A DNA stretch of 64,000 nucleotides from Branchiostoma floridae (lineage: Eukaryota > Chordata > Leptocardii > Amphioxiformes > Branchiostomatidae): assembly GCF_000003815.2 (NCBI RefSeq), contig NC_049982.1, positions 2,036,848 to 2,100,847 on the forward strand, written 5' to 3'. Within the stretch, counting starts at the first letter, position 1, and each line of letters opens with the position of its first letter. Below, piece after piece: positions 1-12,800 of the stretch. A program made the translations under genes and the position numbers. The notes beneath the pieces are model-generated. The model was not told the origin of the DNA and did not search any database. It worked only from the letters and a program-made list of their open reading frames with translations.

Positions 1-767
1 TTGATTCCACTGTGACAACTTATTCCTCTTCAAATTGATTCCAATTTGGGCAAATTATTTTTCTCCTTAAGAGGGGTCTTCAGGAAAGATTTAACGTGCT
101 TGAGAACTAACGACCCAGACATAATAAAAAGCTAATTGGTGTGTCATTACCAACTGTTCAATACGGCCGTTAGCGGAGCAACTGTGGTGGAAGTAAGATG
201 TCTGGCGGGAATAACGAGGAAGCTAATTACCAACATCGTTAGCAAGCAGCAGCGTTTCCAGAAACTTTGGTGTATTGATTACCTTTGGCTGTTATATCAT
301 TCTTACTTAAGCCATGGATGATTATTTGGATTACTGGGAATCCAAAATTGATGCGTGCATGCGAAGAAAATAGTTTTTGCCCAAAATGGTCAGGAATCTT
401 GAAGAAACGAGTGTAGTTTGGTATACTGAACAATTATAGATTCTTCATTTATTTTTTTTCTTTGACTGCCAAATTTGGCATTCTGTAACATTAGTAATGT
501 TTTCCGATATTTGATTTGAGTTATGGCACATATTTGCTCAGTTTGCAGCTACTTTGTACGATTTTCAATTGTTTTTATCTAAATGGATAAAACTTGATGA
601 AGGCAGGCATCATCAATAAAATAAAATCAACATGGCCTTAGCAGAAAATGATTTTTTACATAAGACTTTTGGCTTGACGTCATTCATGAAGGCTAATTTT
701 GGTGGACTCTACCATATTTTTGGTTCTAAGTTGTCTACTGTTGTTTACTGTTGTTTGTTGTTTGCAG
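1..767 (+). other. Intron upstream of the first BLTP3 exon in the window
   Basis: AT-rich non-coding sequence ending in a pyrimidine-rich acceptor (TTGTTTGCAG) at 767. Only short, non-homologous reading frames are present. It is interpreted as the intron preceding the first recognisable exon, so the gene starts left of the window. No repeat or RNA gene was recognised. Confidence 0.6.
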
Positions 768-872
768 CTGTCGAGAATACGAGCCCGCAGTACCACTCCT
801 CAGTGGCAGGTGGCCGACCTTCGTATGACCCGGATCAAGGACACGGAGAGGGGGATGGTGCTCACTTTCAAG
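768..872 (+). CDS. BLTP3: BLTP3 exon (window exon 1)
   Basis: Phase 0-0, 35 codons, acceptor TTTGCAG and donor AAG|GTCAGG. It encodes PQWQVADLRMTRIKDTERG followed by MVLTFK. This is one of the most conserved stretches of UHRF1BP1-type proteins and anchors the gene identification. Confidence 0.88.
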
Positions 873-3800
873 GTCAGGGCAGAGGAGTGTTTTTTCATTA
901 ATCCCCTGGCTGCGAAAAGGAAGTAGTCAACCCACCCAATTATGGGTGATATCTTTTTTAATCTATTATTCTCTCCTTTTATCTGGTGTCCAGGAGATTG
1001 ACTTACTAATAGGCAGACCCTTGGTTTTGACATTTGTAGATAAGACTGATACCTGTACAAGTTATGTAGTGATGAATGTCTTGTTTGGTTGTTGAACAGG
1101 AGATTGACTGGCAGACCCTGCGGATCGAGGCTGACGCTGTGAAGACGGAGAAGACAAACTACGTCTCCACTCCTGTCCGCCTCATCACCAACCAGTCCCG
1201 CATCAGGATCGTCATCAAGAAACAGCTGCATGTGAGTCAGGGTTGGGTTGTCGTGGGTGGGTTGTTATGGGTGGGTTGTCATGGGTGGGTTGTTGTTGTT
1301 GGGGGATTGGCATCAGGATCGTCATCTAGAAACAGCTGCATGTGAGTCAGGGATGGGCTGTTATGAGTGGGTTGGTGTGGGTGGGTTGGTTGGTTGTCAT
1401 GGGTGGATTGTTGTTGGTAGCTATAGGTTGCTGTGGGTGGATCACTGCTGATTGGTTGTCAGCATGGGTGGTTAATGTCATTGTTGGATTTTGTCTAGTG
1501 GGATTTCTAATTTGGAGGCTTTTGAGGGTTGGATTCCCATGTTGGTTTTTGTGGGTTACTGTACTAACTTAGATTTTAGCCTTGCATTCAAAGCAAAACA
1601 ACTGAAAGTGTTTCTTTTTGCCCACGTTATTAACAGGTGACTTGATGACCCGGGTGTACATGTATAAATACGTATCCTTCACACTCAACAGACCCAGAGT
1701 TACCAACCAGTTAAAAGTGTGTGGTTTCTCATCATAGTTTGTATGATGGTCTCTCACCGCTGTTGTGCCCCCCTCCCCACACAGGACTGCAGTGTAGTGT
1801 CCTCCAAGCTGCACCTGATCCTGGACGACCTGTTGTGGGTTCTGGCTGTGTGGTCTCTCACCACAGTTTGTATGATGGTCTCTCACCACTGTTGTGCCCC
1901 CCTCCCCACACAGGACTGCAGTGTAGTGTCCTCCAAGCTGCACCTGATCCTGGACGACCTGTTGTGGGTTCTGATGGACAGCCAGCTGAAGGCCATGGCC
2001 TCCTACATGCAGTCTCTCACCACAGTTTTATAATATGGTCTCTCACCACTGTTCTGCCCCCCTCCCCACACAGGACTGCAGTGTAGTGTCCTCCAAGCTG
2101 CACCTGATTCTGGATGACCTGTTGTGGATGCAGACCATGCAGTCTCTCATCACAGTTTGTATGATGGTCTCTCACCACAGTTCTGCCCCCCTCCCCACAC
2201 AGGACTGCAGTGTAGTGTCCTCCAAGCTGCACCTGATCCTGGACGACCTGTTGTGGGTTCTGACAGCCAGCCAGCTGAAGGACATGGCCTCCTACATGCA
2301 ATCTCTCACCACAGTTTTATATGATGGTCTCTCACCACTGTTTTGCCCCCCTTCCACACAGGACTGCAGTGTAGTGTCCTCCAAGCTGCACCTAATCCTG
2401 GACGACCTGTTGTGGGTTCTGACGGGCAGCCAGCTGAAGGCCATGGCCTCCTACTAGCAGTCTCTCACCAGTTTTATATGATGGTCTCTCACCACTGTTG
2501 TGCCCCCTCCCCACACAGGACTGCAGTGTAGTGTCCGTGTAGTGTCCTCCAAGCTGCACCTGATCCTGGACGACCTGTTGTGGGTTCTGACGGACAGCCA
2601 GCTGAAGGCCATGGCCTCCTACATGCAGTCTCTCAGCACAGTTTTATATGATGGTCTCTCACCACTGTTCTGCCCCCCCCTCCCCACACAGGACTGCAGT
2701 GTAGTGTCCTCCAAGCTGCACCTAATCCTGGACGACCTGTTGTGGGTTCTGACGGACAGCCAGCTGAAGGCCATGGCCTCCTACATGCAGTCTCTCAGCA
2801 CAGTTTTATATGATGGTCTCTCACCACTGTTGTGCTCCCCTCCCCACACAGGACTGCAGTGTTGTGTCCTCCAAGCTGCACCTGATCCTGGACGACCTGT
2901 TGTGGGTTCTGACGGACAGCCAGCTGAAGGCCATGGCCTCCTACATGCAGTCTCTCAGCAAGCTCATCAGGAAGTCAACGGAACAGAACAAGAGAGATGC
3001 CTCATCCCAGGTAAGGGTGCTACTGTAAATGCATTTAAGTTCGCGGGGATTTAATTTCGTGGTAGCGGGAAAATGGACTTTTCGCGGTGGTTTTAATTTC
3101 GCGGTAGCACCATGCACTGTAGTCTCTTACTGTTATGGTAAAATGTTCGCGGTGGTTTTAAATTCACGGTGAAGCGGTCGCCGCGAAAACCGCGAACATT
3201 AATCCACCGCGAACATTTCTACAGTACTTTCATCATCATCGTCATTGTACATCTTGTTTTACACAGGTGAGGTACATTGGATACAACTTTGCAGTCTTGT
3301 TCTTTGGGCAACAATATTACTGCAGAGTTTCTTTAGAACTTTCAAACAAGGTGGAAAGATTGCCATGACCAATTAGCTTGTTCTTTGAAAACAGACCAAT
3401 CCTAACTGTCCATCGAAATCAAATGATAGTGGGTCGACCCCATCAAAATTGTGGCATTTATACACTTTTTTTGCTTTCCTGGACTTTTCGCAAGGTGTAC
3501 AGGCTGGGCTATTAAATTTGTCTATCAAATTATGACATGTCTTTAATTAGTGCTATATAGAAGTGCAGCAGGCAAAAAAAAAATGTTTGATACAACCCAA
3601 AAGACAAGGTATCCTACAGATTGAAGTTTTTTTCACCCCCCCACCTCCAGCCTTCACCACCCTCTCCGCAGCACCATGCGTCCCAGCGCCCCCAGGCAGC
3701 CGCGGGGGGTACTGCACCCCGGAACCCCCAGCTGGAGGCCGTCAGCAAGTTCTTCAGCAAATACGACATGGTGGAGACGTCGTACCACATCTTCACGCGC

Positions 3801-6800
3801 CGACTAGACCTGCACCTGTGTGACGACACCAACCCCATGGAGCAAGGTGGGCACATCATATTATAACATCAGCAGTGGACCTTCGTTTGTGGGTTAGGCC
3901 ATGTCAGTCTACCTGCACCTAACCTGCACTGGTCCATGTACTGGGTTTTATACAAAGTGTCCTATGATGTAGCATAGGTGTATGTGGATTGTTATTAGCT
4001 GCATTGGCTGTTACCACCTATTAAGTATTAAAAAAAAATAGCAATGGTTCCATAACAATTTTAGTATGATCCATACTTCCTAAATTAAGAGTGTTATAGG
4101 TAAAATTTGCCTGGTGCATTTAATTTTCAATGTTACCTGCACAAGTGCAGATATGCAGAAAAAGGTATTTGGAGCCCTGGGCCCATGTTCATTTGATATA
4201 TGGATGACATCTGTGGTCGCATCAATTTTCATCCGTCTCCAAAAAGAAAACAGTTGCAACTATACTGTAAATTGTACAAAGCAGCTGCAAAAGGAGCATA
4301 TATGTGCTGTGAATTGAAAAAAAAATGTTGTAAAACAGATGGGATGCCACAGTCAATCTTAAGGTGAAGGGGACAATAGAACTTTAAGAATCTATAGTTT
4401 GCTATACAGCGGCGCTCCCGAAATACGCGTCAACTTGCGCGAAACGTCCTTCGAAATTTCGCAGTGCGTTACGCATTCTTTCGCAGCGCGTTCCGCGAAA
4501 TTTCGCAAGACGTTGCGCAGTCTTTCGCAGTGCGTTCTGCGAAATTTCGCAAGGCATTCTGCGAAGTTACGCAGCGAGTTTCGCGAAAAGCAGGAGCCTA
4601 ACGCAAATTCCTACTGCGTAATTCTGCGAAACTTCCGTAGAAACACGCCGCATTCATATGCAGACCGCCCGCGAGGTGGGCGGAGAAATATCACGGTTTG
4701 TTTACCTTTCCTTTGAAGCCGGCGCGCCAAAGGCATAGTACATATACGAGTACATGTACATACCGGACGGGGTAGTCGCTTCTCACAAATCTACTAGCCT
4801 CTACCTTTTGTTGTCATGTACCAAATTCAATGAAAGTCACACAAAATGAACAAAAATGCTATTAGTAATACTGCTATAAAATAACCACAGGCCTGTGTCC
4901 TTGGTAAAGTTACGAAAATACAACGTAAAAATGTACTTTTGGTTTGCAATGCCACCCTATTCATTATTAGCCACGCCGTCATGGTGACAAATTTTGTGCC
5001 TTAGAACTTTCCTATCTTGTCAATATCTGCGTACCAACATGTGTCAGTATTTTCCTCATATTTTACCACATAAAAGTTACGGGAAAGTTTTTTTTTTCTT
5101 TTTTTTTTCTTCCATAATTTGGAACGCTCTGAGAAACAGCCGGGGAGACTTCTATATTCGGCTATCCTCGTTTCACATTCGGCGGGGGGTGATTCGCTTC
5201 ATCTCGGCAAGGAGGTTGAAAAAGGAATCGTCGTCAGCAAATGGTGTGCTTGGAGTTCTCACGAGATAAAACGATCTTCGTTGACAATGTTCGGTGTGCT
5301 TACATTTACAAGGAGGAAAGACGACGGGGGCACTTCCGTGTAAAGACGTCAAAATTAGCGTGCGAAAAACACTGTCTCGCAATCACATTCTGCTTGGTGC
5401 ACCGTGATTTTTTTATTCCCACTTCGCTGCCTGAAATTTTGCAGTGAGAACGACCCTTTACCCCACGACTAAAACCTGTATAGTAGCAAGTTTTCGAGTT
5501 GAGAACTACAATTTGTAGAGGACGCACGTAACCCGATCCGCATGGGAAATGCCGCTATTTGTGCCGTTACCATGGCAGCAGCTATGGCGGCAGTCTTCAG
5601 ATGTACGTCTTGGACAGGGCGTGCCCGATTACACTCAAGATCCAATCAACTTGTCACCAATCACAGCCAACAGCGGCGACAAAAAAAAGGCGGTAACATT
5701 TGACATACAGATTTTTGGTTCGGTTGTTCGTATTTACATTTTGTCAGTTGCAGTTTAAACTGATACTAAGTACATGATGGGACCAAGATGACAAAAGGTG
5801 GAGTTTCTTCATACACCGGCACATATTAGTGATGTACCTACCGTATTTCCAACATTTTGAAAAGATGATGGTCGATCGGGTTTTAAACGCTATATGTTGG
5901 GATATGATGTAGTATACATTTGTTGATGTTTATATTATCAGCATTGCATTAGACTGGTCTGGTTTTAAATCTCACCACCAATAATTCTGAGACGCACCTA
6001 GTCCGATAGTGTCTAATTGATAAACGACTCGTTTAAATTAGGGCTAGATCGTCACCGCTGCTAACAGCGTCCTTATTTTTCAAGCGGTATATTTTTTTGG
6101 CTTTTGTACTCATTCATACAATCCCCGCTCAACAGTCTTGCAGCATGAATTGGAAATACACAATTTCTCAAATATATGGACGAACTCTTTATTATTATTT
6201 CAACATTTTAAAACCAAGAGCTTATGATAGTTATTGCCTTATATCTGTATCAGTTGTCAAACCAAGATGTCAGAAGCTAGGATCGCTGCAAGGTTGAATG
6301 TGTTCCTTGCAGTAAGGTTGCGTCGATTGTCCGACCAGGAGCGACCGACAGTGATGTTCCGACCCAAGAGCTCCGTAACAGGTAGGTTTTCTTGGCCAAG
6401 CTGCACCCCCGATGATCAGCAATATACCAAGGAAACCAACGGATGGAAACCCAAATCCCATCTTATAAAAACAACTACCAATACATAGTAGAAGTACAAA
6501 TGTACACGTAACGTTAGTTACGCTAACAGAACTTTGAACAGATACGCAGACAAAACACGGTTAATAAATACATTGAAAACACATAAGGTGAATGTATACC
6601 CTAAACACATAATGTTTAATGTATGCCCTGTATTGTTTCTTTCGTTCGACTGTCCGATGACCAGGGGCTGCCGCCTGCGATGCCGTAAGAAACAGAACTC
6701 CGTAAGGAACAGGTAGGTCTCCTTGGCTAAGTTGCACCCCGATGATCAGCAGTGCGCCAAGCAAGAAACCCGAATCCCATTACGCTGGCTTACAAAATCA

Positions 6801-9800
6801 TTATCTATCGATGCTTTACTACATAGAAGTACATGTAATATTAGTTAAACTATATGACACTAACACGTTTGAACAGATACGCAGACAAAATACAGTTAAC
6901 AAATTAAAACACATAATATAATGTTGAATGAATGCCCTGTATTGTTTCCTTCGTTCAACTGTCCGGCGACCAGGAGCGGCCGTCAGCGATGTTCCTCCAA
7001 AGAGTTCCGTTAGGAACAGGTAGGTCTTGTTGGACCCCTCTGGCTCTGCACCCCCGCCGACCAGCAGCGTCATTTCAAGTGAAGCCAGACGATGAAAACC
7101 TGAATCCTAGATATCGTCTAGAAAAGTAGCTATGAATATGATATCAATACCAATAACGTTACATTGAGCATCATTCTAGCTAGAAATACAGGTTATGACC
7201 GAGCAGATATAACTTTGATATCGTTTTACATTATACATAATGTAACGTTATATTGAATATATTCAGACTTGCGAAGGAAAAGGTTAGACACCTTTTTCTT
7301 CGCAAGTCTGGTAATCTAGGATCGCTGCCAGGTTGGATGAATTCCCTGCAGCAAGGTTGCGCCATGTGTCCATTGTCCGACGACCAGGAGAGGCTGACAT
7401 CGATGTTCCGACACAGGAGCTCGTCAGCAACCGGTAGGTTTTGTTGGCCCCTGCACCCTGGACGACCAGCAACGTCATTCCAAATCAAGTCGGCGGATGA
7501 AAACCTGAATCCTAATCCTCTAGAAAAGTAGATATCAATGCCTACTACGAAGGAGTATAGCTTTATCTAGGAATTATGGACGGGCATTATATGGTTTTAC
7601 ACATGTATACAATATATAACCAATTCACGCAAATCCTGCATGTCTTATATTTCCACTTTCAAGAGGAAAAAATGTCACATTAACGATTATTCAACACTAG
7701 CTAACTTTAACGCCACCCTGACGTTAACAACGTGAGTCACCAGCAACTTCGCTGTCTGAATGCCTCTAGCTGCCGACAAAGATTAGACCTTCAATTACTA
7801 CTGATTACAAGTTCATAGTCATTTCTAAGAATAAAATCGTCACAACAATAAAACAAGGAGCCTTGCAAAATCCTTTGTTCGCAAGGCTTGGCTTGTCTGC
7901 ATGTACCATTATGCCGAAGTGGTCCCGTGGAAAGAAAACTTTTCTCTTCAAGGCTCATTTCTTTGACCAAAGAACAACTTTGTGTAGTGTCTAATTGACA
8001 GAAATTCATTTAATTAAAATAAATCGTTCCTATATCACAATCACTATATGATATACTATACATCAGAATACACGTTTCCATATTTTACCATATTACTTTA
8101 AAAGTGGAGTCGTCCACTGACCCCTTGTGACCTTGTTTTCCTGCTGCTGCTGCGACGGCCATCTTGAAGAAATTACGCGAAACACGATTTTCACATCAAC
8201 AACAACAATGATTGTTTTTTGTCACGGAATACTAAAATTGGGCCTGCTAACATACATTTCAAGAACTTAAGATAATCAGATACAAGACTAGATTGTTTGC
8301 TTGTGAAATCTGCCGTAGTTTTCCAGTCCGTCTACATAGAAATGACGATGTAACGTTAGAGTAGAGCCGATTTCGTGTCGGTTTATCCTGGGTTTACGCA
8401 AGTACGCTATCTACGGGTCATTGACCCTTAATGTCTTGCGTTGTTCGATGTCATTTCGGTCCTCAATCAAAGAACGTGTAACAGTTTTACGTCGACTTTT
8501 CTTAACCCTTCTGTTTGTAATCTATTCGGCTACTTATTTGATGTTGTTCATGATTTGGGACCGCACCGCCACGCGGTCAGACGTTCTCCGAGTTGCGCTC
8601 CCGCCACGCTTTTCCAGCCCCCATATTATCTACAATTTATCAATGAATACGTGATAATAAGGACGATCAATTGTCATGTTGATTGCATTGTGTAATCACT
8701 GCTCATTAACGACCAAAATTTGCGTAAGATTTCTTACGTAGAAGGCTTTCGCATGGGTGTTTCGATTACGCAGGGGGATATTTCGCAGTGCGTTACGCAA
8801 ACAGTTGCCAAACTTTCGCAGTGCGTTCTGCGAAATTTCGCAGTGCGTTACGCAAAATTACGGACTGCGTTCTGCGAAATTTCGGAGTGAGTTCTGCGAA
8901 ATTTCGGAGTGAGTTCTGCGAAATTTCGCAACACGTTTCGCGCAAACTGACGTATATTTCGGGAGCGCCGCTGTACCATGGTCTCTTTGTTATGTCGTTT
9001 ATATTTAGTATCATGATGATTCACTTTGTTGGTTCTTGAATTCACAAAGCAAGGTGTGCACATTATCACAAATGCCCATTATCAAACATTCTCAAGTCTG
9101 ACAAACCACACAATATAACTCAATAAGCTTGTTTTTTTTTCCTATTTTTTTTTACTTACATGTACCATGTTCATAGATTGATTATTTTGAACTTAGTATA
9201 CCATTAGTGGATCATAGATCGAGCATCTAAAAAGTGTTGAGTGTGAAAACCCTTGACAGGAAAAAGGGACCGGTTGCACTGGTGGCAAGTCTACAGTCCG
9301 TCCGAGCAAGGTACACCACTGTGTAGTCTGTCGCCATGGCAACCCGCGGGGTTGTCACGGTAACATGGTGTTGGGTCAGGATGTGTTGCCCCCCTCCCCC
9401 TTTGTGCACAGTTGTGACTTTGTATGTGACTGTTTTTTGGTAAATAAAGATGCTAACAGCACATTTCAAACAGAAGGTCGATGTTCTCTTCTAAGACTTT
9501 CCTCTTTCTCAGTCTTCCTCTCAACTTTTCTTTTTCTTCTATCCAAGATCTTGCTTTGATAATCTTGCTCTGCTTGCTTGCATCTGATTTTTCTAAATTT
9601 AAAGTTATTTTAAAAACTTCACCTCCAACACTAGTTCACCTTTTTCCAAGGGGTAACCTTTATCCATTGCTTTTAAAACAGGCTGTTTAAGGACGTCTGC
9701 AAGTCGATGGATGTTGGTTTCAAATTACAATATATTTTATTAAAAGAATCTTTATATAGTAAGTATTGCAGTTTGAAACCAAGTTGTCTGTCAACTTGAT

Positions 9801-12800
9801 ATACCTACTTAATAATAACCTGTTTTTTTTCAAACGATGGATATAGGTTACCCCACGGATAAAGGTGAACTAGCAATACTTTCCTTTGTTTCTATGATCT
9901 GAATCTCTTGCTACAGAAACTCCCCCTTTGCCTGGCGTTACGTTTCTGTGACCGTCTGTTACAGTAGCTCATTAAGTTGGAGTAGTTCTTATTGTGTTAA
10001 TGATCATGATTCAACTGTGCATGTGACGATAGTTTATTTGCATGAATATTATTGTGCATGGGCATGTTTTTTCTCCCAGTTCCAAACCTCGCAGGGCGTT
10101 TATGAGATTGAAAGAGACTTAAACACAATCATACAAAGTCATGAACATGTGTAGAGCTTGTTTGGGGTTTATTTGAAACAGGTGATAAACAAACATGTAC
10201 TACAGCAAACGGCTTGGGCTGGAAGATAGCGTTATCTTTCACATTACTGCATGACAGGAAAGTAAACAGAAGACCTTCTTTTACCCCCTATAGATGTGCA
10301 GAAATCCATTTGTGCAATTTTCAAAATTTTAAAGATTCAAATTATGACTTGCATGATAATTGGATACAATGCTCATTTCTAAGGAGTTTTGGTGTAAACT
10401 TATGACCTGCAACTGGGTAGGATACCTACCAATATTCATTACAACCCAAGTTCTCTCTTACTTATTTAATGATAAAACAGCGCAAGTTCAAAACAGCTCA
10501 AATCACCTAATTAGCCGCCCCGGAAACCTTAAAAGTTCAACAGAAAAAACTCTGTATTGTAGAGAATCTTGCTGACCTCCAGATGTCTTATTGATTCACT
10601 CCTGAGTCATCAGACTTCCAGTTTCTGTAAAGTCAGTGCAGTGAATGAATGAGACATTTGACAGCCAGATTGACTGAAAATTCATGGTTTGTGTACTTTC
10701 CATTGTGTTATAGCAATTATCTCAATTTGTGCAACAGATTCTAAACATAGAATAGGTTTTCATATGAGCTGAAATGTTGTTATAACCAGTCCTGTGATCT
10801 TCCGAGAGAATGTTCCGTTTTCCGTTTACTTTCCTGAGCTGCCTGTAGGGTGCCCCGATGCATGTCCACAGATCGAGTCTCACTAACAGTACAGATGGTG
10901 GTGTGGTGTGCTGTTCCCGTCCTGTTGTTGTACTGACTCTGTCCTGTTTCCCACAGAAAAGTTTAACAGAAGAACGGACGGCGGGGCCATGCAGATCACC
11001 CTCCACAGGCTGATGCTGGATTACTACCCATACCATTTTGTCGGTCAGTGGCTTTCTTATTTGTTTGGTATCAATAACACAGTAATTGCAGAAATGTGGT
11101 TGTTTTATGTTCACGGTTTTCAAACTCAAAACCACCGCAAATATTCTTCCATTACAGTATGTGACTACAGGATGTGGTGCTACATTATCACGAACTGAAA
11201 ACCACCATGAACACTCCATTTCTCCTGATGCCGCAAAATTAAATTCTTGCAAACTTAAACGCGTTTACAATAATTTCTTTTGTGAATAATTATGTTAAAT
11301 GTTGAACCCAAAATCACAATCATAAAAACGTTATCATAACTTATAGTAAGATTTGATGGCCCACCCTGAAGTATTTCAAGTGACATTGATAGCATCCATT
11401 TTTGGCCATTAATTATTGCACGGCCTTTTTCTTTATGAACCCATGGTTATAACATTCTGGATTTGTAGCCAATAGGAATGGACTCTTCTGATTGGTCCAG
11501 TCCACACAACTTGGCTACATGATAGTATATGTCATGTAATGTGTCATGTTTAACACCATGTTTACCATTTGCCCAGGCATGAATAAGAAGCACTGGTTAC
11601 GCCACAATGAGTGCATGGCTACATGATAGTACATACATGTAGTGTGTCATGTTTGACACATATTTACCATTTGAGGCATGAATAAGAAGCACTGGTTCCG
11701 CCACAATGAGTGCATGTGTGGCTACATCAGTGTAATGTGCCATGTTTGACACATGTTTACCATTTGCCAGGCATGAATAATAAGCACTGGTTCCGCCACA
11801 ATGAGTGCATGTGTGGCTACATCAGTGTAATGTGCCATGTTTGACACATGTTTACCATTTGCCAGGCATGAATAAGAAGCACTGGTTCCGCCACAATGAG
11901 TGCATGGACGCGCGGGACCAATGGGCGGAGCTGCTGCTCGCAGAGTTCAAGCACCAACTCAAGGAGTGGAAAAAAGCCACTGCAGATGCTGCTGAGGGTC
12001 AGGAGTCAAAGGACGGAGGTCAGGAGGAGGTCAGAGGTCAGCAGCCTGGGGCGAGGGGTCACAAGCCTCGTCCTAAGCTGATGAGTAGTGGGATCGTCTT
12101 TAGACTGGAGGACTTTGAACTGTACCAAGTGAGTCGTCGTCAGTCTTAGAGCTAATGATATCTGCAATTGCGTTATCAGGCATGTACAAGGGGTGATCAA
12201 TAAGTTCTCGGCCTCACCCAGAAATAATGTATTAAGCGCAACTCAAATTTCAAATCATTGCAGTCATTACGTCAGGGTGTCGCCTGTAAAGTATTAATCA
12301 CAATAATTTAACTTTTGGTCTACATTCATAAAAGACTTTATACGTGACATCTATATTGTCTTCAAAATTTGAGTTGTCCTTGTTATTTCTGGGTGAGGCC
12401 GAGAATTTGTCGATCACCCCTTGTACAAGAAGAGTAGTCTTAATATTAGGATATCCCTGTAACTCAATTTGCTGCGCTGCGTCACATTTGAGCACCTGGT
12501 TCCAATAGTTGGTAACTGGGAAACCCCAACTGAAATACGGGGAAGGGCATTCTGGTTGGAACTACACCCATCTTTCAGAAGTGACATAAAATGGGGGCCC
12601 CTTGTTGGAGGAGGTGCCTCGAGCACGTTTACCATTTGGAACAACTTTTGTTTGATAAATCAGAGTAACTGTTGTACAAACCCTTATGAATTCTTCTGTC
12701 AATTACAGAAGATTGTTATCACCATCATTTGTGCATCTGTTTCTCTCTTGCGCATCTGTTTCTCTCTTGCGCATCTGTTTCTCTCTTGCGCATCTGTTTC

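Larger units (their letters stand above)
4405..8975. mobile_element. Putative 4.6-kb DNA transposon with long sub-repeated terminal inverted repeats
   Basis: The left end reads TACAGCGGCGCTCCCGAAAT and the right end reads ATTTCGGGAGCGCCGCTGTA, its reverse complement. Both ends continue for about 260-275 bp as arrays of TTTCGCAGTGCGTTCTGCGA palindromic sub-repeats. A TA dinucleotide flanks CAGCGG on both sides and may be the target duplication. The interior (about 4680-8715) has no long reading frame, so it looks non-autonomous. It sits inside the intron between the 3846 and 10957 exon borders. The superfamily is unassigned. Confidence 0.72.

Noticed and set aside
4399-4716. 105-codon frame in the left terminal repeat of the 4.6-kb element
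   Set aside because: It is a translation of TTTCGCAGTGCG sub-repeats, mirrored by frames on the other end and strand.
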